Source: Dinghuibacter silviterrae (GTDB taxonomy: Bacteria; Bacteroidota; Bacteroidia; Chitinophagales; Chitinophagaceae). From it: 64,000 bases of DNA. Within the stretch, counting starts at the first letter, position 1; every line of letters starts with the position of its first letter. Of this stretch, positions 62,619 to 64,000 are shown one piece after another. The stretch spans positions 682,001-746,000 of the forward strand of contig NZ_SODV01000001.1 in assembly GCF_004366355.1 (NCBI RefSeq), written 5' to 3'. The notes under the pieces were generated by a model. That model had not been told where the DNA came from. It ran no database searches and saw only the letters and a program-made list of their open reading frames with translations. Made by a program: the position numbers and the translations under genes.

Positions 62619-63743
62619 ATGCAGACAGCCGATTTGTACAAAAAAGCCTTGGACGGAGGCTTCCTCACCATAGACGAAGGCGAATACCTCTTTACACACG
62701 CGCCCCTGGCGGAGCTGATGACCGTGGCCGACACCATGCGCCGCGAGCGCGTTCCCCATGGGAAGGTCACCTGGATCATCGACCGCAACATGAACACGAC
62801 CAATGTGTGCATCGCCAATTGCAAATTCTGCAATTTCTACCGCGTACCCGGTCATGCGGAGGCATACATCACCGATATCGAGACCTATAAGCGCAAGATC
62901 GAAGAAACGTTCCGCTATGGGGGCGAACAGCTCCTGCTCCAGGGCGGACACCACCCCGAACTCGGTCTGTCTTATTATACGGGTCTTTTCCGGGAACTGA
63001 AACAACTGTTTCCCCGGCTCAAGCTCCATACCCTCGGGCCCCCCGAAGTCGCTCACATCGCCAAGCTGGAGAAAATGCACCCCGCCGACGTCCTGAAGGC
63101 GCTGATCGCTGCCGGAATGGACAGCATGCCCGGACCGGGGGCGGAAATCCTGGTGGACCGTGTCCGGAGACTTATCTCCAAGGGCAAGTGCGGGTCCCAG
63201 GAATGGCTTGACATCATGCACGAGGCCCACAAGCTGGGGCTGACCACGACAGCCACGATGATGTTCGGTCATGTGGAAACCGTACGGGAACGCTTCGAGC
63301 ACCTCGTCAAGATCCGCGACGTCCAGGCCCGGAAACCCGAAGGCGCCAAGGGTTTTATCGCTTTTATCCCCTGGACGTTCCAGGATGTAGACACCTTGCT
63401 GGCCAGAATCCGGGGCGTCCACAACCTGACCACGTCCGAAGAATATATCCGCATGATCGCGATGAGCCGCATCATGCTTCCCAACATCAACAATATCCAG
63501 GCAAGCTGGCTGACCGTGGGCAAGGAAACCGCTCAATTGTGCCTGCACGCCGGCGCCAATGACTTTGGCAGCATCATGATCGAAGAGAACGTCGTGAGCG
63601 CCGCGGGGGCTCCGCACCGCTTTACCGCCCGTGGTATCCAGGCGGCCATACGCGAAGCCGGTTTCGAACCCCAGCTCCGGACCCAACAGTACGAAGCCCG
63701 GACCATGCCCGAAGTCATGGAAGAACAGGTGATCAACTACTAG
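62619..63743 (+). CDS. mqnC: Cyclic dehypoxanthine futalosine synthase
   Basis: 374 residues, radical SAM with NVCIANCKFCNFYR (C64, C68, C71, CxxxCxxC) and GGEQLLLQGGHHPELGLSYY, AHKLGLTTTATMMFGHVET as in MqnC. It cyclises dehypoxanthine futalosine in the futalosine route to menaquinone, the electron donor to ACIII. The other mqn genes are not in the window. Confidence 0.95.
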   Translation: MQTADLYKKALDGGFLTIDEGEYLFTHAPLAELMTVADTMRRERVPHGKVTWIIDRNMNTTNVCIANCKFCNFYRVPGHAEAYITDIETYKRKIEETFRYGGEQLLLQGGHHPELGLSYYTGLFRELKQLFPRLKLHTLGPPEVAHIAKLEKMHPADVLKALIAAGMDSMPGPGAEILVDRVRRLISKGKCGSQEWLDIMHEAHKLGLTTTATMMFGHVETVRERFEHLVKIRDVQARKPEGAKGFIAFIPWTFQDVDTLLARIRGVHNLTTSEEYIRMIAMSRIMLPNINNIQASWLTVGKETAQLCLHAGANDFGSIMIEENVVSAAGAPHRFTARGIQAAIREAGFEPQLRTQQYEARTMPEVMEEQVINY

Positions 63744-63744
63744 C

Positions 63745-64000
63745 ATGCCCTCTGCATTCCTCACCGCCGAGTGGAGGTGGCTGGCGATGGCCAACTACGC
63801 CGTAGACGCGGAACTTCTTACCCCATACCTGCCCGCGGCCACCGAGCTGGACGTATGGGAAGGGCGTTGCTACCTGAGCCTGGTGGGTTTTCTTTTCCGC
63901 AATACCCGGCTTAAGGGGTTCCGGATTCCTTTTCACAGCGACTTCGAGGAGGTCAACCTCCGGACGTATGTCCGCTACCGTGCCCCGGACGGATCGTGGA
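63745..64000 (+). CDS. DUF2071 (YqjF-like) protein, 5' part cut by the window edge
   Basis: An open frame starts at 63745, one base after the mqnC stop, and runs to base 64000 without a stop (85 codons). It begins MPSAFLTAEWRWLAM and contains LPAATELDVWEGRCYLSLVG, FRIPFHSDFEEVNLRTYVRY, which match the DUF2071 N-terminus. Probably in one operon with mqnC. Confidence 0.82.
   Translation, partial: MPSAFLTAEWRWLAMANYAVDAELLTPYLPAATELDVWEGRCYLSLVGFLFRNTRLKGFRIPFHSDFEEVNLRTYVRYRAPDGSW

Noticed and set aside
1-64000. CRISPR arrays, rRNA genes, intact insertion sequences
   Set aside because: No regularly spaced direct repeats, rRNA segments or transposase genes were seen on either strand.

Overview
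The window is a chromosomal segment of a Bacteroidota bacterium, most likely a GC-rich member of the Chitinophagaceae/Chitinophagales. The support is: an alternative complex III (Act) operon fused to an aa3-type cytochrome oxidase operon; the futalosine menaquinone gene mqnC; a TonB receptor with a carboxypeptidase-like N-domain; phylum-typical small families (DUF5606, DUF5522); and repeated TAnnTTTG promoter elements, which belong to the Bacteroidota primary sigma factor. Placement below phylum level is inference. Genes are tightly packed, with few gaps above 300 bp.

Layout. 1-1345 is the 5' part of a TonB receptor on the minus strand, divergent from uvrB. 3.7-4.4 kb is a lower-GC cassette of three small genes, of which the first and third look broken. 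4.4-7.6 kb is a minus-strand ECF sigma / anti-sigma / HvfA-HvfB-HvfC-DoxX operon, i.e. a post-translationally modified metal-binding peptide system. 7.7-18.1 kb holds a Bax inhibitor-1 protein, a ParA ATPase, an AsmA-like protein, a DPP-IV-type peptidase, DNA polymerase I, a small secreted protein and a uracil-DNA-glycosylase-like protein. 18.1-23.6 kb is one giant alpha-2-macroglobulin gene on the minus strand. 23.7-26.1 kb has a DUF5606 protein and an M3 peptidase, followed by a 500-bp gap with a terminator, a palindromic repeat and a 30-bp inverted repeat. 26.6-28.1 kb is a SCO-Fur operon divergent from a MerC-like gene with a putative operator between them. 28.1-34.7 kb contains small metabolic, cell-wall and membrane genes. 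34.7-36.0 kb has a lipoprotein, an Lrp regulator and a striking tRNA-like gene with a 90-nt insertion. 36.2-40.0 kb includes trmB, a CocE-type hydrolase and OsmC.

40.0-55.3 kb is the respiratory core on the minus strand: actA-B-C-D-E-F, ctaC, ctaD, ctaB, two subunit III genes and a subunit IV gene, closed by a hairpin terminator, then a separately promoted SCO-DUF420-OsmC unit. It would pass electrons from menaquinol through ACIII to oxygen, with SCO and CtaB supplying copper and haem maturation. mqnC near the right end makes the menaquinone this chain uses. The rest (55.5-64.0 kb) has purN, a fused branched-chain/pyruvate-type E1 dehydrogenase, a small holin-like membrane protein, a paired M16 protease (one active, one lacking the zinc motif), a retropepsin-PDZ protein, mqnC and a truncated DUF2071 gene.

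The observations most worth following are the class II tRNA-like RNA with a long insertion in its variable arm (35831-36000), a family of four dispersed palindromic elements with changing stems but a fixed apex and tail, the decaying small-gene cassette with two independent lesions, the ECF-linked HvfABCD operon with a His-rich zinc-finger anti-sigma, and a recurrent promoter-to-start spacing of only 3-7 nt that implies many leaderless mRNAs.
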